Source: Streptomyces sp. NWU339 (lineage in GTDB: Bacteria; Actinomycetota; Actinomycetes; Streptomycetales; Streptomycetaceae). From it: a stretch of 64,000 nt of DNA. This document shows positions 29,083 through 37,909 of this stretch, piece after piece (the first letter of the stretch is position 1; each line of letters starts with the position of its first letter). The notes beneath the pieces were generated by a model. That model was not told where the DNA came from. It saw only the letters and a program-made list of their open reading frames with translations, and searched no databases. Position numbers and translations under genes: made by a program. The DNA is taken from assembly GCF_003143855.1 (NCBI RefSeq), contig NZ_QFRK01000008.1:1-64000 (forward strand), given 5' to 3'.

Positions 29083-29124
29083 GGCACGGCGCCGACGCGG
29101 CAGCGACACGGCACTGACGCACCC

Positions 29125-29160
29125 AGGGGTGCCCCGGACACGACGGTCCGGGGCACCCCT
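29125..29160 (+). terminator. Terminator of the glutamate dehydrogenase gene
   Basis: Perfect 14-bp stem AGGGGTGCCCCGGA / TCCGGGGCACCCCT with an 8-nt loop, 43 nt past the stop. Confidence 0.85.
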
Positions 29161-29210
29161 GTGGTGTCGTCGGGGTGCCCCGGGGCCGATGTGGTGTTAA
29201 GGCTCTGAGA

Positions 29211-30812
29211 GTGACCGTCCGTCCCGTTCGTTCCGGCCGCTCTGCCGGTGCCCGGCCCGCCCTGCCCGGGAGGACCGGCGGGCCGGGTGCCGCGCTCCGG
29301 TCGGCGGGCATCGCCCGGGCCGCCGTTCAGGTCGCCGCCGGGTCGGCCCTGGTCCTGCTGCTCGCGGTGATCGTGCCACTCCCGTGGGCCGGCGACCTCG
29401 GCATGCACGCGGCGACCCTGCAACGCCTGCGGCACGACCTGGCCGACCCCGGCAACCCCCTGGTCGACGCGGACACGCAGAGCCCGTACTACTCGCCGTG
29501 GACCGTGCTGCTCGGCGGCCTCGCCCGGCTGACGGGTCTGCCGGTTTTCGTAGTGCTGCGGCTCGCAGCCCTGGCCGGACTCGCGCTGCTGGTGACCGGC
29601 GTATGGCGTTACGCACGGGCGCTGACCGTGCGCGAGGCGGCTCGCGGGACCGGGGCCCGGGCCGCGCACGGGGCGGGGCAGCGGGCCGTCTTCGCGCTCG
29701 CCCTGCTGAGCCTGCTGTTCCTGTGGGGCACGACCCCGTTCCTGTGGAGCGGCTTCCCGGGGCTCCACTCGCTCGCGCTGACGGTGTCCTACCCGAGCAC
29801 CCTCACCCTGGGCCTCGCCTTCCACCTCTGGGCCCGGCTGACGGCCGCGCTGCGCCGCCGGGCCGGGTGGGGAACGTGGGCGGGGCTGGGCACGCTGTGG
29901 GCGGTGATCCTGCTGTGCCACCAGTTCACCGGCGTCGTGGCCACGGTCGGCGCACTCGCCACGGTGCTCTCGGCCCGGCCCGCGCGACTGCCGCGGGCGG
30001 TGTGGCCGCGGCTCGGCGCCGGGCTGCTGCTGGGCGTCCTCGTGCTGTGGGCCTGGCCGTACTACGACTTCTTCGCGCTGATGGGCGCCGGCGCCGGGCT
30101 GGAGTCGGTGCACCGGGAGCTGTACCGGGACCTGCCGGCCCGGTTCGGGCTCGTGCTGCTCGGCGTGGCCGCGCTGGCCGTGCGGTGGCGGCGCGACCGG
30201 TGGGACCCGCTCGCGCTGTTCTTCGCGCTGGGCGCGCTGGTCTTCGCGGCGGGTTGGCTGAGCGGCCACTACGCGTGGGGGCGCGCACTGCCCGCCGTGC
30301 TGATCCCGGCGCAGCTCGCGGCCGCGCTGGAGACGTTCGGGGCGGCGCGGCGCACGCTGCGCGCCGGGTGGGCCGTCGTCCTGACCGGTGCGCTGGCCGT
30401 CGGCGCGTGGGCGCAGGCGGGAGCGGTGGGCTACGTCGTCCCGCGCGAGGCGCTGCCCCCTGCGGTCGAGGCCCGGTACCGGGAGCCGTGGACGGGGTAC
30501 CACTGGATGACACCGTGGGTGAAGTACGGGGACGTCGTCATGGCCGAGACGGAGCCGGCCCGCCGGATTCCCGCGTACGGGCCCTACACGGTCGCCCCCG
30601 GTTACCCCGACTTCTTCCTGCCGGACGAGAAGCGCAGGGCGGCGGCCACGGAGCAGTACTTCGCGCCGCGCACACCGGCGCGGGTGCGCCGGGGCATCGA
30701 GCGGGCGTACGGGGTGCGGTGGGTGGTGGACACGACGGGCACCCTGCACGACACCGGGCTGCGGGCCGTGGCCCGGGGACCGGAGGGCCAGACGCTCTAC
30801 GCGGTGCGCTGA
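29211..30812 (+). CDS. Polytopic membrane protein, GT-C glycosyltransferase-like
   Basis: About 533 aa with ten or more hydrophobic helices. The first extracytoplasmic loop contains DLGMHAATLQRLRHDL, and a C-terminal soluble portion (from about residue 400) has PYTVAPGYPDFFLPDEKRR. The layout (acidic first loop, many helices, C-terminal extracellular domain) resembles lipid-carrier-dependent GT-C transferases, but I recognise no named family with certainty. The GTG start at 29211 is tentative; GTG 29175 is in frame but precedes the terminator too closely. It converges on the wall-polymer operon with 9 bp between stops, so a role in that polymer is an inference from position. Confidence 0.72.
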   Translation: MTVRPVRSGRSAGARPALPGRTGGPGAALRSAGIARAAVQVAAGSALVLLLAVIVPLPWAGDLGMHAATLQRLRHDLADPGNPLVDADTQSPYYSPWTVLLGGLARLTGLPVFVVLRLAALAGLALLVTGVWRYARALTVREAARGTGARAAHGAGQRAVFALALLSLLFLWGTTPFLWSGFPGLHSLALTVSYPSTLTLGLAFHLWARLTAALRRRAGWGTWAGLGTLWAVILLCHQFTGVVATVGALATVLSARPARLPRAVWPRLGAGLLLGVLVLWAWPYYDFFALMGAGAGLESVHRELYRDLPARFGLVLLGVAALAVRWRRDRWDPLALFFALGALVFAAGWLSGHYAWGRALPAVLIPAQLAAALETFGAARRTLRAGWAVVLTGALAVGAWAQAGAVGYVVPREALPPAVEARYREPWTGYHWMTPWVKYGDVVMAETEPARRIPAYGPYTVAPGYPDFFLPDEKRRAAATEQYFAPRTPARVRRGIERAYGVRWVVDTTGTLHDTGLRAVARGPEGQTLYAVR

Positions 30813-30821
30813 CCGCGCGCC

Positions 30822-32504
30822 TCACCACCCCAGCACGTTCGCCACCGGGCGGGCCAGACGCCGCACCGTCGGGCGGGTCACCCGGGCCGTCACCCCCACG
30901 GGTTCCCAGCGGATCTGCAGGCGGCCCGCGCCGTGGCCCTCCGGTTCGACGGTGACGCGGTGCGGGGCCGCGCCACGGCGGTACGGGACACGGGCGGTGA
31001 ACGGGGGGAAGGCCGGGGGAGCCAGCAGGAGACCCGCGTTGCCCTGCCCCCGCAGGGTGAGGTGGAGCAGCGGATGGCGCACCCCGGCGAAGCCGCTCAC
31101 CGGCAGGGAGGCAGCCGCCAGGTCGAGGCCGACGCGGCCCTCGAAGACACCGGAGCGGACGGGGGAGAGGCGGAAGGGCACGCTGAGGCAGCGCCGGCCG
31201 GGAGAGACGAGGAGGGTCGCGCGCTGCGGGCCGAGCGGGAGGCGCAGCGCCGGATCGTAGGTACGCACCGTCAGTTCGACCGATCCGCCGGGACCTCGGT
31301 CGATGTCCGTGATCTCGTGGCGGAACAGGGCGGTGAGGAAGGGGCGGGTGTCCGGTTCCAGGTCGGAGAGGTCCAGCTCGGCGCGGGCGGCGGCGGACGC
31401 GGGAACCCGGTCGCCCCAGTAGGCGCGGCCGTCCGGGCCCACGGTCAGCTGCCTCGGGCCGATGTCGTGGCCCAGGCCGCGGGCCGCCTGCCGGGCCTCG
31501 GCCAGGCGGCGGTCACGGAGCAACCGGAGGACGACCCGTTCGGCGCGCGGGAGGCGGGCGTACGCGCCGGGCGACAGCGTCTCCAGGTACGGGTTCAGCA
31601 GGTCCGCGAAGCCCGCGAGCCACTCGTCGTCCCGGTGGGGCAGGTCGCCCGTGTACATCCGGACGTCGTGCTTGAGGAACTTGTGGTCCTTGTCCGCACG
31701 CAGTGACGCGTGCCCGCTCTCCGTGAGGAAGGCGTCGATGAGGTGCTGGACGCGGACCCGGTCGCGGACGTTGTCCAGCTTGTGCCGCTGGTTGGAGATG
31801 GACGCCGACTCCCGGGCGGCGTAGGGCGCTATGTACCAGAGGTACACCGGCTCCGGGACGATCGTGAACCTCCTCGCCAGGCAGTACGCCTGCGCCGAGA
31901 ACAACTGGTCCTCGTAGTGGATGCCCTCGGGGAAGCGCAGGCCGTGCCGGTCGAGGAAGGCCCGGGAGTACATCTTGCCGGTCGACAGGTGCTCGAAGAA
32001 CAGCCGCGGATCGGCCTCGATGCCGTCCAGGGTGCGGCGCTCGCGCACCAGGTGCGGCATCCAGGTGGAGCGGCGGCCGGTGTCGGTGCGGACGCGTCGT
32101 ACCGCGCCCATCGCGAAGTCGATGTCCCGTTCGCGGTGGGCGGCGAGCAGCAGCGCCACGGCGTTCGCGGGGAGTTCGTCGTCGCTGTCGAGGAACATCA
32201 GATACGGCGCGCGGGCGGTCTCCAGGGCGCGGTTGCGGGGCGCGCTGCAGCCGCCGCTGTTGTACGGCAGGCGCAGGTACCGGATACGCGGGTCCGCGGC
32301 CGCCAACCGCCGTGCCACCTGGGGGGTTCCGTCCGTCGAGTGGTCGTCGCTGATGACGATCTCGAGGTCGCGGTGGGTCTGCCGGCGGACCGACTCCACC
32401 GCGCGGGGGAGGCGTTCGGCGTCGTTGTGGACGATGACCGTCACGGTGACGTCGGGTGCGTCGAGCGCTTCTCGAAGGCCGTTCGCCTCGGGGAGCGGAC
32501 TCAT
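30822..32504 (-). CDS. GT2 glycosyltransferase with C-terminal beta domain
   Basis: 560 aa. GT-A fold: VTVTVIVHNDAERLPRAV, nucleotide-sugar Asp in VISDDHSTDGT, the metal motif FLDSDDELP near residue 105, and HYEDQLF as the acceptor-site acidic motif. The C-terminal ~200 residues are predicted beta-rich and lack catalytic motifs. Start ATG 32504 overlaps the TagF-like stop (ATGA), so it is translated with the polymerase and probably decorates or primes the same wall polymer. Paralogue of the product at 39914-41536. Confidence 0.87.
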   Translation of the reverse strand: MSPLPEANGLREALDAPDVTVTVIVHNDAERLPRAVESVRRQTHRDLEIVISDDHSTDGTPQVARRLAAADPRIRYLRLPYNSGGCSAPRNRALETARAPYLMFLDSDDELPANAVALLLAAHRERDIDFAMGAVRRVRTDTGRRSTWMPHLVRERRTLDGIEADPRLFFEHLSTGKMYSRAFLDRHGLRFPEGIHYEDQLFSAQAYCLARRFTIVPEPVYLWYIAPYAARESASISNQRHKLDNVRDRVRVQHLIDAFLTESGHASLRADKDHKFLKHDVRMYTGDLPHRDDEWLAGFADLLNPYLETLSPGAYARLPRAERVVLRLLRDRRLAEARQAARGLGHDIGPRQLTVGPDGRAYWGDRVPASAAARAELDLSDLEPDTRPFLTALFRHEITDIDRGPGGSVELTVRTYDPALRLPLGPQRATLLVSPGRRCLSVPFRLSPVRSGVFEGRVGLDLAAASLPVSGFAGVRHPLLHLTLRGQGNAGLLLAPPAFPPFTARVPYRRGAAPHRVTVEPEGHGAGRLQIRWEPVGVTARVTRPTVRRLARPVANVLGW

Positions 32505-34798
32505 CAGGAGTTCGCCTCCTCGGGGGCGGGCGCCGGGGTGCGCTCCTCCAGGGGCAGCACCGGCGGCAGCGACTCCTCGCCCTGGCCGAGGAAGACCCGG
32601 CGCACGACGCGTTCGGCGGCGCGGCCGTCGTCGTACTCGCAGAACCGGCGCCGGAAGACGGCCCGCGCCTTCGCCGCGCTCGCGTCGCGCCAGGCGTCGG
32701 TGGTGAGGATCCCGGTCAGCTCCTCCTGGGTACGGGCCACCGGGCCCGGCGCCTCGGCCGTCAGGTCGAAGTAGACGCCGCGCGTCTCCCGGTAGACGTC
32801 CCAGTCGTCGGCGTGGATCACCAGGGGGCGGTCCAGGTTGGCGTAGTCGAACATGATCGACGAGTAGTCGGTGACCAGCAGGTCGGCGGCCAGACACAGG
32901 TCCTCGACCGGGTCGTAGGACGAAACATCAACGATGCGGGCGCTGCGGCCGCCGCGCCGCAGCGCGGTGAAGGGGGCGGTGCGGGGGGAGGCGCTCCCGG
33001 CGGTTCCGGCGCTCCCGTCGTAGAAGTAGTGGCCTCGAACCAGCAGGACGGTGTCCTCGCCGAGGCGGTCGGCGAGCGCGGCGAGGTCCAGGTGCGGGAC
33101 CCAGCCGGCCTCGTAGTCGCGGTGCGTGGGCGCATACAGCACGGCCCGGCGACCGGGGGCGACGCCGAGGCGTTCGCGGATCGCGCGGATGTCGTCGGCG
33201 CCGGCCGTGTAGTAGACGTCGTTGCGCGGGTAGCCGTAGTCGAGCGAGACGTGGCGGGACGGGTACGCCCGCTGCCACATGCGGGTCGTGTGGCTGTTGC
33301 TGGAGAGGCTGTAGTCCCACTTGTCAACGCGCTCCAGCAGGGCCTGGAAGTCCAGGCCCCGGGCGGCGGCCGGGAACGGCATCTGGTCCACGCCCATGCG
33401 CTTGAGCGGGGTGCCGTGGTGTGTCTGGAGGTGGACGGCGTCGGGGCGTTTGACCACGGCGTCCGGGAAGTTGACGTTGCTGACGAGGTACTTCGCGGTG
33501 GCGAGCACCTCCCCGTGGCGGCGGGTGCCGGGCACCACATGGTCCGTGCCGGGCGGGAGCAGGGCGGCGCTGTGGGCGTTCACCACCCACACCGGATGGA
33601 TCCACGGGGTGAGTTCGGCGAGCTTGGCGGCGATCGCGGCCGGATTGCAGGCGACACCGCGGTTCCAGTACGCCGTGAACACCGCCAGGTCCGGGTCGAC
33701 GGGGCGGCGCAGGGCCCTGCGGTAGTGGTGGTCGACGAGCAGGGTGCCGAGCTGCCGCCTGCCGGCGCGCGCCGCGGACCCGGCGGCGCGGCGGGTGCGG
33801 TTGGCGGCCTGGAGGGCGCGGTACCGGGTGTAGGCGCCCTCCTCGAGCAGCGAGCGCCGGACGCCCTCGAGGCCTGCCGGGCGCCGGTGGCCCTCGGGGC
33901 GGTGGCGTACGGCGGCCAGCGAGGCGCGGCGGAAGAACTCCCGGGCGACCGGATCGGGCATGCCGCCGCGGACGAAGGTGCGCAGGCAGTCGTCGACCAT
34001 GATCTCGTACAGCGCCTCGTGGACGGCGGGGCGGTCGTCGGCGAGGCCGAGGAGGGCTTCGTAGTGTTCGACTAGGGCGTAGCGCTGCTCGGGGGTGACC
34101 GGCGGGAGAGCGGCGGGACGCAGCCGCCGGTCCTCGTGGGCGACGCGGGGCAGACAGGCGACGCGGTCGGCGAGCAGGAGGGCGGCGCGGGCGGCGTACG
34201 GTTCGTCGAACGTGTCGCCGTCCGGGACGCCGACCGCGGTGAGCCGGGTGTGACGGGTCCGCCAGAAGGCGGCGCGCAGGACGCGGGTGCCGAGCAGCGG
34301 GGTGAGGCGCAGCAGGTGCGCGCAGTCGTCGAGGGCGAGTTCGGCGTGGCCCGCGCGGACGAGCAGGGGGCCGTCGGGGGAGGGCAGGCCGGAGCTGTCC
34401 CAGGTGCTGCGGACGTGGTCCAGGAGCAGGACGTCCACGGTGTCGGGGAGCCGGGCGAGGTGCTCGGCGACCGCACGCGGACCACCGGACGGCAGGCCGT
34501 CCTTGGCGCGGACGAAGTGCAGCCAGCGGCCGGTGGCCAGGGCCGCCCCCGCCGCCCTGGCCACCGGGTCGGACGTGCCGTCGGGCAGGGGCAGCACCTG
34601 GATGTCGGGGGTGTGCCGCTCGGCGGTCTCCCGGGCCCAGTCGCCCACGGCGGCGACGATGACCTCGATGTCCGGGGAGGGATCCCCCTCGAAGGTGGTG
34701 CGGGCGGTGAGGGAGTCGGGGGAGCAGAGGGAGTCGAGGAGGCCGGTCAGGTGGTCCTGGGTGTTCGGTCCGTGGACGATGACGCTGAGCTCGGGCAT
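32504..34798 (-). CDS. CDP-glycerol glycerophosphotransferase (TagF-like), bifunctional architecture
   Basis: 764 aa. Residues 1-300: divergent GT2-like domain (LSVIVHGPNTQDHLTGLLDSL) with degraded active-site motifs. Residues ~370-740: CDP-glycerol:poly(glycerophosphate) transferase domain with QTHHGTPLKRMG, YAPTHRDYEAG, GHYFYDG and VTDYSSIMFDYANL, which carry the catalytic His residues and CDP-contact residues. TagF enzymes polymerise glycerol-phosphate units of teichoic acids on the inner membrane face; Streptomyces make related glycosyl-glycerophosphate wall polymers. ATG 34798, with AAGGAG 8 nt upstream. Lies in the exporter operon, 99 nt after the ATPase gene. Confidence 0.88.
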   Translation of the reverse strand: MPELSVIVHGPNTQDHLTGLLDSLCSPDSLTARTTFEGDPSPDIEVIVAAVGDWARETAERHTPDIQVLPLPDGTSDPVARAAGAALATGRWLHFVRAKDGLPSGGPRAVAEHLARLPDTVDVLLLDHVRSTWDSSGLPSPDGPLLVRAGHAELALDDCAHLLRLTPLLGTRVLRAAFWRTRHTRLTAVGVPDGDTFDEPYAARAALLLADRVACLPRVAHEDRRLRPAALPPVTPEQRYALVEHYEALLGLADDRPAVHEALYEIMVDDCLRTFVRGGMPDPVAREFFRRASLAAVRHRPEGHRRPAGLEGVRRSLLEEGAYTRYRALQAANRTRRAAGSAARAGRRQLGTLLVDHHYRRALRRPVDPDLAVFTAYWNRGVACNPAAIAAKLAELTPWIHPVWVVNAHSAALLPPGTDHVVPGTRRHGEVLATAKYLVSNVNFPDAVVKRPDAVHLQTHHGTPLKRMGVDQMPFPAAARGLDFQALLERVDKWDYSLSSNSHTTRMWQRAYPSRHVSLDYGYPRNDVYYTAGADDIRAIRERLGVAPGRRAVLYAPTHRDYEAGWVPHLDLAALADRLGEDTVLLVRGHYFYDGSAGTAGSASPRTAPFTALRRGGRSARIVDVSSYDPVEDLCLAADLLVTDYSSIMFDYANLDRPLVIHADDWDVYRETRGVYFDLTAEAPGPVARTQEELTGILTTDAWRDASAAKARAVFRRRFCEYDDGRAAERVVRRVFLGQGEESLPPVLPLEERTPAPAPEEANS

Positions 34799-34897
34799 CT
34801 CGGGGCTCCTTCGTCTCGTCACCGATCCGGGCGTTCCCTTCGGTCATAGTGGCATCAATGTGACGAAGGGGCTGCCCGGAGACGGACGGGCGGCACC

Positions 34898-35815
34898 TCA
34901 CGAGGGGGCGGTGGCGGCCTCCGGTTCGGTCACCGTCGTGGGCTCGGTCGCGGCTTTCGGCTCGGTCTCGGTCTTCGGTTCAGCCGTGGCCTTCGGCTTG
35001 GGCTTCGGCTTGGGCTTGCGGGCCTTGTCCGGGCCGCCGGTGAACTTCTCGTACTCCTTGAGCACCTCGTCCGTCGGCCCGTCCAGGCGCAGCTCGCCCC
35101 GCTCCAGCCACAGCACGCGCTCGCAGGTGTCCCGGATCGACTTGTTGCTGTGGCTGACCAGGAACACCGTCCCGGCGTGCTTGCGCAGCTCCCGGATGCG
35201 GTCCTCGGAACGCTTCTGGAAGGAGCGGTCGCCCGTGGCCAGCGCCTCGTCGATGAGGAGGACGTCGTGGTCCTTGGCGGCGGCGATGGAGAAGCGCAGC
35301 CGGGCGGCCATGCCGGAGGAGTAGGTGCGCATCGGCAGGGTGATGAAGTCGCCCTTCTCGTTGATCCCGGAGAAGTCGACGATCTCCTGGTAGCGCTCCC
35401 GGACCTGCTCGCGGGACATGCCCATGGCGAGGCCGCCGAGGTGGACGTTGCGCTCGCCGGTGAGGTCGTTCATCAGGGCGGCGTTGACGCCGAGCAGGGA
35501 GGGCTGGCCGCCGGTGTAGATCCGGCCGTTCTCCACCGGGAGCAGTCCGGCGACGGCCTTGAGCAGGGTCGACTTGCCCGATCCGTTGGTGCCGATCAGG
35601 CCGATGGCCTCGCCCCGGTAGGCGACGAAGGACACGTTCCGCACCGCGTGCACCGTGCGCACGCCGGCCGCCTGCTCGGTCTTCCGGCGCCGCACGATGC
35701 GGTTGAGGGCGGCGGTGGCGGAGCCGCGTCCGGCGCCGGTGCCGTTGACCCGGTAGACGATGTCGACGCCGTCGGCGATGACGGTGGGAATCTTCTCAGC
35801 AGCGTTGTCAGCCAC
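34898..35815 (-). CDS. ABC transporter ATPase, TagH-like wall-polymer exporter
   Basis: 305 aa. Walker A GTNGSGKST near residue 72, signature YSSGMAARL, Walker B VLLIDEALATGD, and the H-loop in LVSHS. The LLGVNAALMNDLTGERNVHL stretch is typical of TagH/O-antigen (Wzt) ATPases. The C-terminal 40 residues are a Lys-Pro repeat followed by Thr/Glu/Pro-rich sequence, not a sugar-binding domain, which suggests carbohydrate-independent export. The GTG start at 35815 overlaps the permease gene by 8 bp. Confidence 0.93.
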   Translation of the reverse strand: MADNAAEKIPTVIADGVDIVYRVNGTGAGRGSATAALNRIVRRRKTEQAAGVRTVHAVRNVSFVAYRGEAIGLIGTNGSGKSTLLKAVAGLLPVENGRIYTGGQPSLLGVNAALMNDLTGERNVHLGGLAMGMSREQVRERYQEIVDFSGINEKGDFITLPMRTYSSGMAARLRFSIAAAKDHDVLLIDEALATGDRSFQKRSEDRIRELRKHAGTVFLVSHSNKSIRDTCERVLWLERGELRLDGPTDEVLKEYEKFTGGPDKARKPKPKPKPKATAEPKTETEPKAATEPTTVTEPEAATAPS

Positions 35816-36737
35816 GACCGTAGGTCTCCTCGGCCTTCCAGAAGTAGACGAAACCGATCACCCCGGCCAGCAGCGCCCAGCCCACCGCGACCGCCCACAC
35901 GTGCGGCGGCAGATACGCGGAGCCGTAGCCGTCGATCAGCGCGAAGCGCACCAGGTCCATGTAGACCGCGGCCGGGTTCCACTGCAGCACGTCGGCCAGC
36001 CAGCCCGGCACGTCCTTGTCGGCCAGCATCGCCGGAATGCTGAACATCACCCCCGAGGCGTACATCCAGGTGCGCAGCACGAACGGCATCAGCTGGGCCA
36101 GGTCCGGCGTCCGGCTGCCGAGCCGCGCGAAGAGCAGCGCCAGCCCGGTGTTGAAGACGAACTGCAGCCCCAGCGCGGGCACCACCAGCAGCCAGGACAG
36201 TCCGGGCAGGCTGCCGAACGCCAGCACCACCAGCACCAGCACGACCAGCGAGAACAGCAGCTGCTGCAGCTGCTGCAGCGCGAAGGAGACCGGCAGCGCC
36301 GCCCGCGGGAAGTGCAGCGCCCGCACCAGGCCCAGGTTGCCGGAGATGGCCCGCACCCCGGCCAGCACCGAGCTCTGGGTGAAGGTGAACACGAACACCC
36401 CGGTCACCAAAAACGGCACGTAGATCTCGTGCGGGATGCCTTTGCGGGCGCCCAGCAGCAGCCCGAAGATGAAGAAGTACACGGCCGCGTTCAGCAGCGG
36501 GGTGGCCACCTGCCACAGCTGGCCCAGCCGGGCCTGGCTGTACTGCGCGGTCAGCTTCGCCCGGGAGAAGGCCAGGATGAAGTGCCGGCGCGCCCACAGC
36601 TGACGGACGTACTCGGGCAGCGACGGCCGGGCGCCGCTGACCGTCAGCCCGTACCGGGCGGCGAGCGCCGGGAGGTCGTCCTCGGCCGGGACCGGGCGGA
36701 CCGGTGGGGAAGGCGGTGTGTGGAGGGCCTGACTCAC
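35808..36737 (-). CDS. ABC transporter permease, TagG-like wall-polymer exporter
   Basis: 309 aa with six membrane helices (ABC-2 type). Conserved features: the amphipathic entry LTAQYSQARLGQLWQVATPLL, the VLRTWMYASGVMFSIP stretch before the last helix pair, and LQWNPAAVYMDLVRFALIDG. Together with the ATPase it would flip lipid-linked wall glycopolymer across the membrane. Start GTG 36737; upstream in-frame extension is not conserved-looking. First gene of the exporter-TagF-GT2 operon; its promoter region contains three operator-like repeats shared with the divergent tetR gene. Confidence 0.92.
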   Translation of the reverse strand: MSQALHTPPSPPVRPVPAEDDLPALAARYGLTVSGARPSLPEYVRQLWARRHFILAFSRAKLTAQYSQARLGQLWQVATPLLNAAVYFFIFGLLLGARKGIPHEIYVPFLVTGVFVFTFTQSSVLAGVRAISGNLGLVRALHFPRAALPVSFALQQLQQLLFSLVVLVLVVLAFGSLPGLSWLLVVPALGLQFVFNTGLALLFARLGSRTPDLAQLMPFVLRTWMYASGVMFSIPAMLADKDVPGWLADVLQWNPAAVYMDLVRFALIDGYGSAYLPPHVWAVAVGWALLAGVIGFVYFWKAEETYGRG

Positions 36738-36837
36738 ATCCGCTTCTTTCGCTAGGGGGAGTAGTGGGGGTGGCGGCGTGGCGGTGCGATGCCGTGTTCC
36801 GCCCGGTGTTTCCCCGCGTGTTTTCGCGCGTTCACTT

Positions 36838-36990
36838 ACGTCGGGACGGCACCGTATCGTCGCAACGCGAGCGTAGGGCGAACGCACGTCGGAACGCAAC
36901 CGTTTCGTCGCAACGACCGGGGCGGGCGCGCCGGTCTGTGCCGGATCGGTGTACATGTCGGCGTCAGAACGGGCCCGTATCGTCGTCACG
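36838..36990. promoter_or_regulatory. Three operator-like direct repeats between tetR and the wall-polymer exporter
   Basis: Copy 1 at 36838-36867 and copy 2 at 36886-36915 match at 26 of 30 positions (core CCGTATCGTCGCAACG / CCGTTTCGTCGCAACG), with starts 48 bp apart. Copy 3 at 36969-36990 keeps 18 of 22 positions (CCCGTATCGTCGTCACG). The copy 2 core reads CGTT-7 nt-AACG, an imperfect dyad. Copy 3 ends 16 bp before the tetR start. Most likely sites for the TetR protein, controlling itself and the divergent operon. Confidence 0.65.
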
Positions 36991-37006
36991 CCCTATGCTG
37001 GGCCGC

Positions 37007-37633
37007 ATGACGACCAACGCCGACGAGCCCCAGCCGCGTCCGCGCCGCAGGGCCCCCGCCGGGGCCGCCGTACTGCGGGAGGACGTGACGGAGGCCATCC
37101 GGGCAGCCGTCTTCGAGGAACTCGCGGCCGTCGGCTACGCGCGGATGTCCATCGAGGGGATCGCGCGCCGCGCGGGCGTCGGCAAGACCGCGGTGTACCG
37201 CCGCTGGCGTTCCAAACTGCACCTGGTCCTCGATCTGGTCTCCGCCATCGCCGTGCAGGGACTGCCCGCGCCGGACACCGGCTCCCTGGAGGGAGACCTG
37301 CGGCTGCTGTACGAGGTCACCTCACGCGCCCTGCGCCACCCCGTCGCCTCGCAGATCCTCCCCGACCTCCAGGCCGAGGCCGCCCGCAACCCCGACATCG
37401 CCGAGGCACTCCGGAAGGCGCTGCGGGAGGGCCAGGACGGGGTCGCCAGGGGCGTCGTCACGGCGGCGCAGCAACGGGGCGAGGTGCGCCCCGAGGTCGA
37501 CCACGCCCTGGCCCTCGACCTGATCTCCGGCCCCCTGTACTGGCGCTCGGTGGTCATCCGCAACCCGAAACTGCCGAAGGGCTACCTGCCCGCCCTGGCC
37601 AGAGCCACGACGGCGGCGCTCAAGGCGCTGTGA
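37007..37633 (+). CDS. TetR/AcrR-family transcriptional regulator
   Basis: 208 aa. A 25-residue Arg/Pro-rich lead precedes the HTH (AAVGYARMSIEGIARRAGVGKTAVYRRW, about residues 45-72), followed by an all-helical ligand/dimer domain of the TetR_C type (PDLQAEAARNPDIAEALR). Ligand unknown. Divergent from the wall-polymer exporter operon, with repeated operator-like sites in the shared promoter. ATG 37007. Confidence 0.9.
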   Translation: MTTNADEPQPRPRRRAPAGAAVLREDVTEAIRAAVFEELAAVGYARMSIEGIARRAGVGKTAVYRRWRSKLHLVLDLVSAIAVQGLPAPDTGSLEGDLRLLYEVTSRALRHPVASQILPDLQAEAARNPDIAEALRKALREGQDGVARGVVTAAQQRGEVRPEVDHALALDLISGPLYWRSVVIRNPKLPKGYLPALARATTAALKAL

Positions 37634-37647
37634 CGCGGCGGGACAGG

Positions 37648-37905
37648 TCAGTCCGCTGCGGGGCGGTGATCTGCCAGGAGTGGGGTCGGCGGCCCGGCGG
37701 GCAGGAGGAACCGCCCCTCGTGCATGGCCCGGAGTGCGTCACCCATCGGCCACCACATCAGCTTGAAATCCCCCTCGGTCTCGGCGAGTTCCCACGGACC
37801 GAGCGTCAGGCCGCGAGCCTCGAAATAGAGCCAGAAGCCCGCTCTCCCTTCAACGAGGCATCCGCGTTCGACTCGGGTGACCGGTGGCTCCGGCGACTTT
37901 CTGCG
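37648..37905 (-). pseudogene. Start-less gene remnant, NUDIX hydrolase C-terminus-like
   Basis: An open minus-strand frame reads ...FWLYFEARGLTLGPWELA, then ETEGDFKLMWWPMGDALRAM, then HEGRFLLPAGPPTPLLAD before a TGA at 37648-37650. The E-x-W-x-P...AL...G pattern resembles the C-terminal part of actinobacterial NUDIX hydrolases; this is my reading, not a database result. No ATG, GTG or TTG occurs in the frame before it enters the ADP-ribosylglycohydrolase gene and hits a stop; the first ATG (37758) would leave 36 residues. The NUDIX box itself is missing. Probably a decayed or truncated gene. Confidence 0.5.
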
Positions 37906-37909
37906 CCGC

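Noticed and set aside
24118..29109. 1663-codon open frame antisense to the glutamate dehydrogenase gene
   Set aside because: Frame mirrors the real gene's codon periodicity; composition is repetitive Val/Gly/Leu/Asp with no domain. GC-rich shadow.
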